A DNA stretch of 64,000 bases from Scatophagus argus (GCF_020382885.2 NC_058499.1:1153501-1217500); one strand, 5' to 3'. Positions 33,881-48,229 are shown, counted from the first letter of the stretch. Numbers and translations are program-made. The notes: generated by a model not told the origin, from the letters alone.

Positions 33881-35876
33881 CGCCTGAGGACCTGCTGAGG
33901 TGCGGCCGCCGCTCAAATCAACACGAATCGCTTTGCTGCATGTTGTTCAGCAGCAGACAGGAAGGACGATGAGGAGCTCTTAGGCTCCGTTTTAAAACTG
34001 TTTGGGTTTACAGTCAAACCGAGTCTGAAGTTCGCTTTGGTTCACTAAAGATGCTGAGCATAAAAAAATGCTTAAAAGGAGCAGTTCAGCAGTCATTGTC
34101 TCCTCACAATCAGGTGGTCTCCTCATCCGCGAAACGTTTACGGACCGAAGGAGTGACGAGTTCATTTCCACACCGTTTCTGCGTCACACAGTTCGTCCTC
34201 TGCAGCAGCAACACGTCTGGCTTCGGGCTCCTTCGCCGTCCAGCGGGCGAGAGGAGGTCGCCAGGCAGGTGCTGCCAGCTGAAGCTGATGTGACATTTAA
34301 TGATCACAGGTGTGTGAGGGGGTTGACACAAGCTGCTGAACGACGTAAACACACTGTTGGAAATCATCTCAAGGATCGTCCAACAGTGTTTTCACAAATG
34401 AGGTCTCTGCACGAGACTTCCAGACTTCTTCCTTCAAAAGTTTTGTATTTATTTATTATATTATATAATATATTATACGGTTTGTCTTCTGTGTGTGTGG
34501 CGGGGAAATACAACTCGAGTTTTGTTACGCAGTCTTGTGTGATTAATTAAATTAATCTTGAGTCCTGTATGTGGTTTTTTTTGTTTTGTTTTTGCTCAAG
34601 TCCAACTTGAAGGAGCAGTTGGTGTCTTTAAAAGACACAATGAATCTGTTCTGAGGGAGACCCGCTCAAGGCAGCACATTTCACACAGAAATAATTCAAA
34701 TATCAACAGCAGAGAGAACAGACTAAATAAAGCTCAAATAAAGTAGATGCATTTCTCAGCTGCACGGACTCAGATGGAGGCTGTTGTTGAGGTTTCTCTG
34801 TAAGATGATATTTACATCACATGATATCAGACCTGCTGGAGGCTTTCAGGTTTACAGCATGAAGTAAAACAACAGTGCATGTGCAGTATGTACTGTCATT
34901 TACTGTGTACAGACACATCCAATACAAAGTACACACCTTACGTACTTTTACATCAGATATTGCTGGAAAGCGTTCCTGTTTGTGGATGCCTTGTATGCAA
35001 TAATGGATCAATAATAATCTGCTAATGTGATTTATTCTCTCCAAAGTCCCACAAGTCCTAAAACAAATCATATACCTGTGCACACTATTTTAACTTTTAT
35101 ACTCGATACTTCAGGTACACTTGATGATAAAGTAAGTGACTGCTGGTAAATACATGTTAACTAAAGGTACATTTATTAATTTAGTGCTGCTACTTCCACT
35201 GAAGTCTTAAATAGAATAATTAATGTAGGATGCGTTTGTAGTTAAGGGAGCATTTTCAGAGTTCAACCATGGATGACGTCACTTGAGTAAAACATCACTC
35301 GTTAGTCTTAACTGAACTGCCAGCGTCACTCACAGCTAACAGTTTTGTGCCCGTGAGGCGGAGATTTCGACGGAAAACATGACAATTTAAAAGAGAAGAA
35401 TAACGTTAACAAGGCTGTTAACGGCTAGGAAACACTGTTCAATACGTGTGGAGACTTTTCCAGAGGCCGTGCAAACTTTTCTTGAGAGGAAACAAGTCAA
35501 AACAAAAATAACCGGAAGTAGTAGTATTCGGCCTGACGGCAGACCCACCCATTCATGCTAACCTACGCACGTTTAGTGGGCTGGGGGAAGATACGCCGTT
35601 TTTGTTATTCTCTGCGTAAAATACGCGCCTAAGTGACGCTCCACTCGTTTTTCGTGGCTCCCCGTACGTCCGTAACGGCTACGCGTAGACGTACCTGTCA
35701 AAGGACATTTAAATGGGCACACTGTACCGAGCCGTATACCGTGCAGCACGCTAATAACGCTGTTACGATCACATTTGGACAAACAGCTGCGTGAGAACCG
35801 CCTGTTCTTCTGGTCGGTGGTGTTGTTTTTCTTTTAACCTGCTTTTAACCGCTAAGTTCGTTCAGAAAACCAAAAA
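33881..35876. other. Intergenic DNA and rbl2 promoter region
   Basis: The first part is the 3' end of the Harbinger-like gene. From about 34930 to 35220 the sequence carries fragments of a common teleost repeat (many TACTT/AAGTA words). The last 300-400 bases before 35877 are CpG-richer and include the rbl2 promoter; no TATA box is seen. Confidence 0.45.
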
Positions 35877-38800
35877 ATGACGGACGAAGACGACTTTGTG
35901 CAGAAAGCTCGAACCGGGTTTGAAGATCTCTGTCGGGCTTTGAATATGGACGAAGAGGCGAGCAGCGAGGCTTGGAAAACCTACGAAAGCATCAGCAGAA
36001 ATTTCACATTAGAGGTAAAACACAAAGCATCTGTCGTATGAATTTTTGTGTCGTTGTTTCTGCTGCTCTCAGCCGGTGTCCATATTTACGGTAACGTTAC
36101 CGCAGCTAGCTAGTTATTACACTTCCGAAGCTAACGCTTCTGTGAATTCAGTCCACTTTCTGTCGTTTCGCTTTCTCAGAATAACAGAATCATTAATCGA
36201 AAACCCGAGTCTTAAATTTGGATGACTTGTTAAGACCACAAAACACCACAAGCCACAGTTTCCACGCGTAGTCATGTGTAAGTACGGCGGTTAGCATTTC
36301 ACACACAGGTCGCTGCGATGCTAAACTAACGTCTCCTCCTGCCGTAATGTGAATACATGCTGCACGTCCCGGCTGTCCTGACATTACACAGTAATATTAA
36401 TGATAATAATAATCTGTCGGTAAGCAGGAAGCCACTAGAGGGGAGGATTTCCATCATGGGCCAGTGAAACCCAACACATCAGACCGACTGATGATAATGA
36501 CGGAACCTGCTTATGAATACGGTTATTTATAGAGAGACTTACGTCTGAAATCTCTCTGCACAAAAGTGCAAAGTAACTACTCAGTACTGTGTTCAGTACA
36601 GCTTTGAGGTACTTGTGTTTTCACAGGCTGCACTGGAAGACAACCTGTATAAAGTGGCGAACACATGCACGCATCAGTCATATAACATACATGACGCTGA
36701 AATATACCACTCTGCATAATGAATACTTTGACATGTCATATCCTTTGTGTATTTTTCTGATAGTAGTTTTAAAGTGCAGTATTCATACTTTTACTTAAGT
36801 CAAGGATGTTTGCTAAGAAAAGATAGAACGTTAGAGTCATCCACATCACTGTGAACACTCACACTCTCCCTCTCCTCCCCCTCCTCCCCCCTCATGTCCT
36901 CCTCTGTGTGCAGGGCAGCGAGCTGCACTGGCTGGCCTGTGCCCTGTACGTTGCCTGCAGGTCCTCTGTGCCCACGGTGGGAAAAGGCACCTCGGAGGGG
37001 AACTACGTGTCTCTGACCAGAATCCTGCGCTGCTCAGAGATGAGGTAGGCCCACAATGCACCTGTGGACTCACCTGCAGGTTTGTTCACGGGAGGCTCTC
37101 TGTGTGACTGTTAATGCAGGACGTGCAAGACGAGGGTCACGTGACAGACGACCAGCCTGACTGCGTCTCCTCTTTACAACACGCACACGTGTTATTATGA
37201 GTTCACTACTGTCATCATTGCTTTGTTGTCTTTTTCCGAGCTACAACTTCAGTCTGATTTTCTAGTTATGTTGGGAAGGCGTTTGCTTGCTACAAGTCAA
37301 GTCATAATCGTAATTTTTACATTTGAAAATAAACAAATATTCTTTTGTTACTTACGCAGTGCGGATGTTGAAACAAACCGCAGCCTAGTGTTGTTCTTCT
37401 TCTCTCCTCGTCCCTGCAGCCTGATCGAGTTCTTTAATAAGATGAAGAAGTGGCAGGACATGGCCAACCTGAATCAGGATTTCCGTCAGAGCACCGACAA
37501 GCTGGAGAGAAACTTCACCGTGTCGGCGGTCATCTTTAAGAAGTACGTTCCCATCTTCAAAGCCATCTTCAAGGCCCCGTCAGAGGAGCCGCCGCGAGTT
37601 CACCGCAGTCGCAAACAGAGGTGAGACATCGTGACCTCTGACCTCAGCAGGAGTTCAGCTAGCTGGCTTTTTGTCACTGAGGTTATTGTCAGTCGAGTCG
37701 TCAATAATCATGTCAGTCAGCTTTCTCTGTGGGGAGATGAAATGCAAACAGCTGTTTAAAGATGACAAAAATGACCGGGACAGTTTGGGCTGTGTGTGTG
37801 TGTGTGTGTGTGTGTGTGTCACCACTGAAGGTGTCCACTTAAATGTTTCCTCTGATGTTTTCATCTCCTTCATGTCTTCTGTTTCCAGACGTCATCCCTG
37901 CACTGTGACTGAGGTCTTCAACTTCTGCTGGGTTTTGTTCGTCCACGCTAAAGGTAAAGATTTACTGTTTCCTCGCTGATTCGTTCACTTTGGAGTCAAT
38001 GTCAGTGTTGGTGATGGGGGACTAAATGTCCTCATCCTGAGCGAAATGTTCTGTTGAAGCATGTATGAAGTTACAGTGATAAACCTCTTAAACTACAGTC
38101 ACAGTTTAGCCTCAGAGGGACAGAAACACAAAGAGGGAACTTCAGACCATAAAGCCGACACGTGGACTCGAGTCACGCGACTTTAGACTCGACAAAATCC
38201 AAAAACGTTTGCATCTTAACTTGTGACTTCACTTGGACTTGAGCCTTTTGATACCTTCCTCCAAACCCAAAGACTTGCTTAGGACCCCAAACTCAAAGTC
38301 GAGGACTCGGGACTCGTGTTTTGAAGCTTGTCAGTCTTGAGTGCAGAGACTTGAAGCTCACTTAGAAGATGATTCAGCTGATTAGTCCAACTTTTATGTC
38401 ACATATTGAAGCTGACAAAGCATGAGCAGCCAGCAGAAAGCCTCTACAATCTGTAACTTGAATGGACTTTAAGGTTAGGGGACACTTCATTTTACCAGTC
38501 GTGCTAAGAAGCAGTAAGGAAGCCTGTTGGATGTGAGATTTACTGATCTGATCTGAGAGCAGGTCCAGGCTTGTTCACTGGAGATCATCACATAAACTCC
38601 TGCTGCCATTCACAACAACTCGGTCCTTTTCTCTCCTGCTCGGTGAAGATTATGCTGTCACTGCTGTTTCTCAGTTTGTCTGTCGTCAGGACTCCTTAAA
38701 CATGTCCACATGTCCTCATCACATGCTGTTATGAAACTAAGAGCACTGCAGATTCATCACAGACAGATGGGTTGTCTTGCAGTGCATCTGAAGTTTTGAG

Positions 38801-41800
38801 TCAGTTTGAAGCTTTGGGACCATGCAGACCCGACCTGCTCCGGTCCTGTTCTGCTGGTGGCTCCTAGCTGGCTCACCACTTGGTTCCTCTCATGTATGAC
38901 GATTACATTCAGGTTAAGAACGTGGAAGTCTGCACCTTTTCTGTTCAAGCAGCTGGAAGTGATATTATGTTCAAGTGTTATTTATTTTATATACAAATCA
39001 AATAATAACTTTTTAATTTCTAATTTGTTTATTTTTCTTTTTCTTTCTTTATTTATTTGTTGCTTTGCTCAAGGGAACCGCAGTGGTTTTTAGTGCGGGG
39101 AAGAGTGTGGGACTCGTTTACTTTCCCCTCATAAAACCTGCTGCCTGGATCCTTCTTAATCCTCCTGACAACTAAAGAGTCAAGCTGAAACCCGCCTGGT
39201 AGATTTGGCAGTAATCATGCTTACGGTCTGCTGTGCCAACTTAACCTGAGGACATGAAAACATCCCTCATGTGGTGTCACGCTGTCTTTGTGTCTTATCC
39301 AGGGAACTTCCCGATGATCAGCGACGACCTGGTGAACTCGTATCATCTGCTGCTGTGTGCTCTCGATCTCGTCTTCACCAACGCTCTGCTGTGCAACGCC
39401 AGGAAAGACCTGCTCAACCCAAACTTCAAAGGTACGAGCTGCAGCCGCCTCCAATGGGAGCTGCTGGCCCCTTCTGTGCAGCGTAGGAACAGACGTCCAC
39501 CCACTTAGAGCTTCTCTCTGCTCACTGAAAACGACTCCAGTGTCAGGATGTATCTCAGCTATGCTAGCAGCGCGGCCACTTTGCTTCAGGCTAAAAGAGC
39601 TCAACAACTGTTGGACATTCTGTGATGACATTAGACTTTTCATCTATCGCCATCACGAGACCAAAACTTCACTGTGTCCAGCAGGGAGGAGAGGCCCCCC
39701 CTCCACCATGAGACCTCGTTTAGTCAGACAGAAACATAACGCTTTTGCTAATATCAGTTAAACCTTTGATGTTCATAGTCTTGAACGAGACCACAGACGT
39801 CACAAAGCTCAAAGTAAATTCGGTCACTGAGTTGCAAAATGTGACATTGAAGAGTCATAAAATTAAATCAGCGTTGGCGTATAGGAAGCCTGCTTATCAG
39901 TCATGTACTCTACTGAATCTAACTCACAAAATAAATCAAAAGTTACGTTCTTTTTGTTGAACAAACTCCAAACTGAGGCTGCTGCAGTGTGTACCAGCAC
40001 TGACCTCCCTTCCTGTTGACACCCGGTGTTTCCTCTGCTCCCCCCGCCTCCACCTCCACCTCCAGATCTGCTCTGCCAGCCTCAACATGAAAAATGACAA
40101 ACTGTGTTCAGACAGGAAGCAAACTTTTTTGCATGTTGGTTTGAAAATCCCAATACACAAACAGGGAATTTAAGACCCAGTGAAACCTTGTTGACCTCCT
40201 GATTTCTTTCCCATGGGACTGAACTCAGCTGGACAAAATCCAGCAGCAGTTTCAAAATCTTCTTTTATCTCAGGGAAGTCTTACATATCACAGATATCAA
40301 GATTCAGAATTGATTTGAAAAGATGTTATTGACACCACACAGACACACTGTTGAGTTTCGTGCACCCACTTCAGACGAGCGACAAGTGCAGCAGTTTTTA
40401 AAGCAGTTTTAGCAATGATGTTTGCCCGTCTGTCAGCTCTCTGTGTGCTCTGGTCCAGGTCTACCAGAGGACTTCAGCAGTAAAGACTACAGACCGCTCG
40501 CAGGTCCGTACTGCTTCATAGAGCAGCTGTGTGAGCTGCATGACGGTCTGGTGCTGGAGGCCAAAGGAGTCAAAGAACACTTCTGGAAACCTTTCATCAA
40601 GAAGCTTTTCCACAAGAGGGTGAGACACGCTGCCTTTCACATGTATGTGTGATGACACGTCTGCTGCATGTTCGCACAGCAGCAGAGAGGAGGAGCCTTT
40701 GTGACCATGGATGTCTCTTCTAATAAATGAACCTGCCTCTGATTTTCCCACCTGATGTGGGTTTTTTCCACTTCTTGTGAACAGGAATAGGAAGTAGATG
40801 TAGGGGGAAAACATACAAACACACACACAAACACACACACGTCTGGTCTGGTGGTGTGTGATTTGTGTCAAACCGAACTTCCTCTCTCTGCGTCCGCAGA
40901 TTCTCAGAGGAAAGGAGGACAGCCTGACTGGTTTTCTGGATCCCATGAACTTCGGCGACAGTTTGTGAGTGTCTTAAATAATTAACACAACTCATGGTTA
41001 CAGAAGGAACATTTGTAGGGCCCTGCTCCCGCCATGGTTTGACTGTTCCAGCTGCTTTGCTCCTCTTTTATGCCACGTGTGTTGAAGAGGACGCACCTGT
41101 GCGTCGTCTCTCCTCGAGATGCAGGAACTGAGACATCTTTCAAGATTTCACTCTGAAATCGATTTCCAGGTCACAGACTGAGAAGACGAGGAGGCACTAA
41201 ATAGAGAGAAGTAATGAATGTAATTCTGATTCTGCTCTGCCATCCTTTTCATTTCCTCGCGTCTGTCGCGCTGTGTCCACAGTTTATCTCTCACTCGGGT
41301 CTATGAGGAACACGTTCTGGCCACCGGCAGTCTGGATGAGAGGATCTTCACCGGTGAGGGGGCGAGCGAGGACATCGGCACCCCTGGGCCTTGTCTGTGT
41401 GAAGGGGCGGAGAACCAGGACGGCCCCACCGGCAGGCTTCACAGCAGCCTCACTGTGAGACGACAGACTTTATTCATTTGTCTCTGTTAAAGCTCCTCCG
41501 TGTTTTATTATCAACTGCTGTAAATAAACTATAAATATAAAATAACCAAGATGGTGTCACTGCTCTCGTCAGGCCTCTGCACTGAAGGTCTCCACCCCGC
41601 TGACAGGCAGGAAGTACATTCAGGAGAACAGCTTGGCATCTCCGGTCTCGTCCGCCATGAAGTGTGTCGGGCGACTCCATACCCTGCTGTCAGGGACCCA
41701 ACAGGGGCCGAGCGCCAAGCTAATGGAGACTCTCAGGTATGTTGCTGGACCTGCAGCCTGTGTGTTACACCGTAATGAGTAGAAATGATGAAGCTCATAC

Positions 41801-44488
41801 AAACTGTGGCCCTGCAGGACCTGTGCCAGGGACCCCAGTGAGGTCATCAGCAGGCGCCTGAGGGACATGTTTGAGCTCTTCTCTCAGCACTTCGAGGGCA
41901 GCGGGGCAGAGAACCGGGGGATGGGGAAAGGTTTGTGCACTCTCAAACTGATGAACAGAACGCTTAACATATCATGCTTCTTGATAACTGCTTAGATGAA
42001 CTTCCTCCTTTAGAAATGGCAGTGAAGTACTTCCATCTGGCGGAGGCGCTCTACTACAGGATCCTGGAGTCCATCATTGAGAGAGAGAAGATGATCCTGG
42101 GGGACGCCGACCTGTCAGTGAGTACAGTCCAGGCAGACCTTTCAGAGCTGTGAGATATTTCAGCCTCTGCAGAGAAAGGTTTGAACGTGTTATTATGCAG
42201 AGTGTACACTGGTTTATGGGTGACGCAGTTACTTTGGAGGAACGTCTTCTCAGCCTTGTGCTCGTGGGGACCCTGTGTGTTTCAGTGTATTCTGGAGCAG
42301 GACGTCTTCCATCGCTCCCTGCTCGCCTGCTGCCTGGAGATCGTCATCTTCTCCTACAGACCTCCAGGGGATTTCCCCAACTTGATCGGCATCTTCCAGC
42401 TCCCCGCTTATCACTTCTACAAGGTATCAATACAACCTGTCACGTCAGTCAGAGTGTGTGCTCAAGTGTCGACACCAGCACATTAACAGGGTGTGTGTGT
42501 GTGTGTGTGTGCAGGTGATCGAGGTGTTGGTGCGCTCAGAGCAGGGTCTGTTTCGGGAAGTGGTGAAGCACCTGAACCAGGTGGAGGAGCAGGTCTTGGA
42601 GACCCTGGCCTGGACCAGTGACTCCCCCCTGTGGGAGAGCCTCCGTGGGACCAAAGACCACGTCCCCACCTGCCAGCAGGTCCTGAAAAGACACAACAAA
42701 CAGGACAACACTTCACTTTGACTTTTGAAAACAAAACAAATACTCGGGTCTTTATTTGTTCTTAACACAGATTTGAGTATTTTTCAGTGTTTTCTGAGCA
42801 TGAATGAGTCCTAAATTCACATTCAGGTCTACTCAGTGTGCACTGAAGACAACACAAGCTTCAGCTCTTCCTGTTGCTGAAGAAGCAGGCTCGCGGTGCT
42901 CAGCTCGTGACTGTGGTCCCCGTGTGTGCGTTTCAGGTGATGCCTCCTCAGCATCTGGAACAAAACGATGACAGCAGCTCAGGCGGCGTTTCTGTGACTC
43001 CTATCAGCCACGCACCAGACCTGAACGCCAGCAGCACTCTCAAAGGTGCGTCTGTGGGCTTTTATTCACTGCTCCTCCTCCCACTGTGGCCTTTTACTCG
43101 CCAAACTGTCTCAAAGTCTCAAAACTCTGGTGGGAAGTTTACAGTGACAAGAGTCCTTCAGCAGGTTTGCATGCAGATAAAAACATTGAAATAAGACTGA
43201 AGTGATTGAGGTGAAGAAGAAAAAAGATTGAAGAAAGATGATTTTCACAGCTGGATTTCTGCAGGAGAGGTGTGTGAGAGTGACACCGAGTTTAGTATAA
43301 CGAAAGCTCAAGTGAAGCTAAAGTACCTCTTAAGCACAGTACTTTAGTATTTGTAGTTACTTTCCACCTGTGAGGCTCTTTGTGTATTTTAACCTGCCCT
43401 CTCTATATAAAAGTGTGTCCATCTTTGAGTTTATTAGAAAACCCTGAATCTAAAATAATGTCCCCTCCTCCTTCCCCTCCAGGTGTGTCGCCCTCGCCCA
43501 CCACCCTGCTGGACCGGTACAGCTCTCCGCCCACCGGCACGGCTCGCCGCCGCCTGTTTGTCGACCCACTGGACGGCGAGCCTGGAGTCCCCTCCAACAG
43601 CACCACCGCCACCACCAGTACGGCACCAGCCGCCACAACCAAGACTGGGCAGCCCGGCCTCGTCACAGCCATCCCAGCTGGGCAAACTGTGGTCACCGTG
43701 GCGACCGCCACCGTTACTGCTAACAACGGGCAGACAGTGACCATACCTGTGCAGGGTAGGGGGAGTGAAAACATACACCTGAATGTGAGATGTGAGGATT
43801 AATAAGACACACTGACCTCTGACCTCTGCAGGTATAGCCAATGAGAGCGGAGGCATCACCTTCATCCCGTTCCAGGTGAGTGTGACCGGACAGGGCGGAG
43901 CCATGTTGCAGCCGCTGTCCGCACAGACTCTGAGCGGCACGCTCGGCGTCCAATCAGCCGTCACCAAAACAACTGGCAAACAGTCCGGCAGTCCTCTGAG
44001 GAAAGGCTCGCTGTCGCTGTTCTTCAGGAAGGTGAGAGATTCTTCTTTTCAGCATTTTGAATTTAAAGTATCTATCAATCTATCTATCTAAAATGTCTAT
44101 AATCAACTGGACCTTTGCTGAGTTTGAGTGTTGAGTTTAAACCCAGACAAATCTGTTCAACAGTGTGTTAATCAGTGAGAGCTGCGATAGCTGTAAGCTA
44201 AGCTAAGCTAAGCTAAGCGAAGCGACTGCAGCTTCATATCTATATATATTCAGACGTGAATAATTCTAAACAACGATTCCGTGTTGTGACTCTGTAACCC
44301 TTTCCACTCGCAGGTGTACCACCTGGCCAGCGTGCGTCTCAGAGATCTTAGTGCCAAACTGGACATCTCCTCCGAGCTGAGGAGGAAGATCTGGACGTGT
44401 TTCGAATATTCTCTGGTTCACTGCACCGACCTGATGATGGACCGTCACCTCGACCAGCTCCTCATGTGTGCTGTTTATGTCATGGCCA

Positions 44489-44540
<52 letters not shown>

Positions 44541-46118
44541 AAGAACATTACCTCCACGCTGTCTGTGTTCCTGTCTACTGAAGTGTGTGTTTTTGCCGTC
44601 ATTGTCAGGTGACCAAAGAAGACAGATCCTTCCAGAACATTATGAAGTGTTACCGCACTCAGCCTCAGGCCAGCAGCAACGTAAGGAACCTCTGAATCAG
44701 ATGTGACACACATGAGGAAAACTGCCGCACACAACAGCTTAAACATTTCATTAACCGTTTGCTGATCCTTCTCGTGGATGTTAGAACACTTTCTGTGTGT
44801 GTGTTTCAGGTGTACAGGAGTGTGTTGATCTCGGGGAGGAGGAGACGTCACTCAGGCAGCAGTGATACCAACAAACACAACTCGTCTGCTGACACCAGCC
44901 AGGATCCAGGTGTGAGAACACCTTGTTTAAGTCACTGTGCTTACTGTAGGTCTGACTGAATGTGAGCTGTGTGTCACGGTGACGACCCCTCACAGTATTG
45001 CGTTTGGTTTTGGACACATTTCCTGTCATCCCTCAGAGTGCACGACCTGCTGAGCAGCAGTCAGACTGAGCCAGAGACCAGCTGGTGAACTCAGTGCAGC
45101 TTTTAGCAGCTAAAGAGGCAGAAGTTTACCTCACGAGGAGGTGGAGACCGCGCTAAAACTGATCTGATTGTGCTGTCCTCCCCTCGCTCCCTTACCCCTC
45201 TCCCCCCAGCAGGTGGAGACATCAGTCCAGTTCCCATTCGCTCCAGCAGCACCTTGCCCACCCCCCAGCCTGGCAGTGCCCCCTCCACCCCCACGAACAC
45301 CTCCAACAAGAACTCCTGCCCCTCCTCGTCCACCTGCTCTGAGGGCGAGCAGGAGCGGGGAGACCTGATCCACTTCTACAACAACGTTTACATCAAACAG
45401 ATGAGACACTTTGCTCTGAGATACTCGGCAGGCTCGCCCTCTGCGGGGGTACGTCTCTCTGAGCTCGTCTACGTGTCTCAGCGTCAAGAAATAAAGGATA
45501 TTCAGTATGCTGCTCGTTGGACATAATATTATCACGTAGATTTTAGTACAACTCTGCAGTAATTGTACTTACTTTGTGTGTGCAGGTGGAGTCCCCTCCT
45601 CTGTGTCCGTACCCCACCCTGAGGACGGGCTCTCCTCGTCGGATGCTTCTGTCCAGCAAACACTCCATCTACATCTCACCTCATAAGACAGGCTCCGCCC
45701 CGACACCAACCAGAGACAAGATTTACTACTACATCTGCAGCAGCCCCCCCAACGTGAGCCCCACCCCCACGCAGCACGACACTCACACTGTAGTACACGT
45801 TCGCAGTACGGTGCGTCGTACAGCAAACACTGAAGTGACTTCAAAGTGAAATTCATCCGTTTTTTTTTTCCAATTATGGTTGGAAACTTAATTACATTAA
45901 ATTTACCGTTTATTTTACCTCGTCTGTCGCTGTGACCTCTGACCCCTCAGCGTCTCCAGGAGATCAACAGTATGATCCGGACCGGAGAGACCCCCACCAG
46001 GAAGCGCATCATTCCTCTGGACGACGAGACGTCACCCAAGAGGGTTTGTCCCGACAACCACTCTGCCCTGCTGCGCCGCCTGCAGGATGTCGCCAACGAC
46101 CGCAGCTCCTCCCACTGA
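35877..46118 (+). CDS. rbl2: Retinoblastoma-like protein 2 (p130)
   Basis: 22 coding exons with fully consistent phases give 1,082 aa (human RBL2 is 1,139): 35877-36014, 36914-37044, 37420-37620, 37889-37953, 39303-39431, 40459-40619, 40900-40964, 41283-41454, 41573-41736, 41818-41930, 42014-42117, 42286-42423, 42515-42679, 42937-43045, 43483-43755, 43832-44031, 44314-44490, 44609-44680, 44810-44909, 45213-45448, 45586-45753, 45951-46118. p130 assembles with E2F4/5 and the DREAM complex to repress cell-cycle genes in quiescence. The N-terminal cyclin-like domain covers roughly residues 30-260. Pocket A runs from about residue 355 to 580 (LASPVSSAMKCVGRLHTLL near its start), a Thr/Ala/Pro-rich spacer follows (DRYSSPP, TANNGQTVTIPVQG), and pocket B runs from about 760 to the end, closing with LLRRLQDVANDR. 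The spacer motif and C-terminus mark it as RBL2, not RBL1 or RB1. Several TP/SP sites in the spacer and pocket B are potential CDK targets. The start is the first ATG in frame with MTDEDDFVQKAR. Confidence 0.96.
36015..36913 (+). other. rbl2: rbl2 intron 1
   Basis: Contains fragments of the common GTACTT-type teleost repeat at about 36570-36800, and a pyrimidine-rich acceptor region (36860-36913). Confidence 0.55.
37954..39302 (+). other. rbl2: rbl2 intron 4
   Basis: At 1.35 kb this is the longest rbl2 intron. It shows weak internal similarity of GACTTG/GACTCG words at 38170-38350 and nothing coding. Confidence 0.6.
39432..40458 (+). other. rbl2: rbl2 intron 5
   Basis: A 1.0-kb intron without recognisable exon or element. 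Confidence 0.6.
44491..44542 (+). repeat. rbl2: (GT)n then (GA)n run at an rbl2 splice donor
   Basis: Exon 17 ends at 44490 (GCCAAG) and the donor GT is the first unit of an uninterrupted GT microsatellite, followed by GA repeats. No GTRAGT consensus is present, so donor choice must rely on other signals. Confidence 0.9.
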
Positions 46119-47650
46119 GACCACACACACACACACACACAAAAGCTTATCTTGCTATACTTGTGAGGACCCTTGAGTCCATCACAACCATCACGGCTAC
46201 CGTATTTCTTCTGAATTTTCTTCCACACACGTCAAAACTCTGCTGCTCGAGTTCACTCTCCACTGTGTTCACTCACACTGAATGAGCTTCAAATGTAGCT
46301 ACTGCCATCTGTTGGCAGGATTACGTCACTACAGCGTACTGTTGGCCGAGACATTAACACACATTCGGTGGCTGAAATCAGACGACGTGTGTGCAGGTGT
46401 AACAAAAAGCAGGAGGTTAGCTGTTGTAGTTGTTACAGATGGATGCAGTTTGTGTCACAAACCGCAAATCTTCTCGAGTCATAATGTGTTTTTAGTTTCA
46501 GTGTGACATACACTTCCAGAGGACATCGTTATCTCTGATGTCCATAAGGTTAGAAATCAGAGACCATTCAGAACTGCGCAGATAACTATCATGTTTTTAA
46601 GCATTCAGCTAATTCAGCGGACTATTTGCCAAAAACAAAACAGTGATAACCTTGCGATCTCACCGGCTCCATGGCGGCCGTCCCTCAGAGCATCATGGGA
46701 ACTGTGGTTCCTAATGTCAGAGTGTAAAACACAGAATATTAACAAATCCATCCATCACATTGTTTTATGTTGCACTATAATATTTGTTTGACTTTACTGA
46801 GACGCAGAATGTCCTGCTAAAATGGAACTGGGGGAGGAGGTTGAGCTAATAATCAATGAGAAGATGGTGATCAACCATCAAACACGTTTTGTCTGCACTG
46901 TGTTGTGTAGAAACAGAGCGTGTCGTTGACTCGTGCCGTTGGTGTTACGCTCTCTTCATTCCATCCATTTATTCTCTTTATTCATGAATGTATTTTTGTT
47001 ACTGAACATTTTCTACATGAAGTTTCTAACTGAAGTGAAGGTCTGATGAAGTTTCAGCAGCTTTCTGAAACAGGATGTTCTCATTCTGATGCTTTAGTTT
47101 TACTTTATTCTCTTATTTTATTTACTTAAACTTTTATTAGTCATCCCCGTTTTCTGTCATACTAAACAAAATATGACTTAATTCCATGTTCTGTTTTACA
47201 GTTCGTTTACAAAATCGTGATCCTTTGTTTTTAAGCATGAAACGTGTCAGTTAAAGGGCTCAAGACTGACATTTATAAAGTTAAAATGTGACTTTTATTG
47301 GCACGTCAGGAGATATTTTGATCTCATTTTTCAAAATCTCACGTAGGAATGAAGATGTTTATATGTTGCTCTCCTCCTGCCTTTCTCATGTGTTAAACAA
47401 AGCGGGTTATTGTCGACTGTTTCGTCAACTGACTGTCATTACGAGAAGTGTGTAAATATTTGTAAAAAAACAAAGAGAGCGAGAGAAAGAAAAGCTATTT
47501 TATGAAGGTGATGTAAACAAAGTGCCTTTTATTTTTTTCACTCCTGAAACCTGTTTGTTTGTTTACAACAAACAAACTTGACTTTTATTAGACTTCCTTG
47601 ATTGTAAAAACTGATGGAATAAATAAAGTGTTTAAAGTGACCTGCTTGTT
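46119..47650 (+). other. rbl2: rbl2 3' UTR
   Basis: About 1.5 kb of AT-rich sequence after the stop codon, ending with two overlapping poly(A) signals AATAAA at 47618-47623 and 47622-47627. A foldback of GTTTGTTT/AAACAAAC lies about 45 bases upstream of them. Confidence 0.65.
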
Positions 47651-48097
47651 CCTGCGTGTCGCCACCAGATGCTGCTGCTGCTTAACATGAGCATTTTATC
47701 ATGAAGTACACCGATCCTCACATCATGAATTCATTTAACAATTCAAATAATACAAAGACAGCGCAAACAAAGTTCACAATCAAATTGAATCAAATTGTGC
47801 GACTGACTGGCGACCAGTTCAGTTCAGGGTGAACCCGCCTCTCAGGTGGGACAGGCTGTAAGACGCACAGCTGCTCCCTGTGATTTATTAACATTATCAC
47901 CTGCAGCTTCACACCTCCAGCATGACGCGGCAGTAAATCTGCTGAGTCGTTCTGATGAAGGTGCTTCATGCTGAAGTCTTTACGTTCCTCAGCACTCGAT
48001 CTCGTTTGTCTCGTTTGATCTTCACGTGTCGTCTGAACAGCATCGTGTCTGTGGAGAAATAAACTCCCACAAAACCTGATCTCTCATTGATCTCTCA

Positions 48098-48099
<2 letters not shown>

Positions 48100-48150
<51 letters not shown>
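48100..48150. repeat. (GT)n microsatellite
   Basis: Uninterrupted GT run of about 50 bases. Confidence 0.96.
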
Positions 48151-48152
<2 letters not shown>

Positions 48153-48229
48153 CTATAGCAACAGACTCAACAGCATGTTGACATCACAATTTTCATCATC
48201 ATACAGTAGATGGCTGTCAGTTTGGAGGA

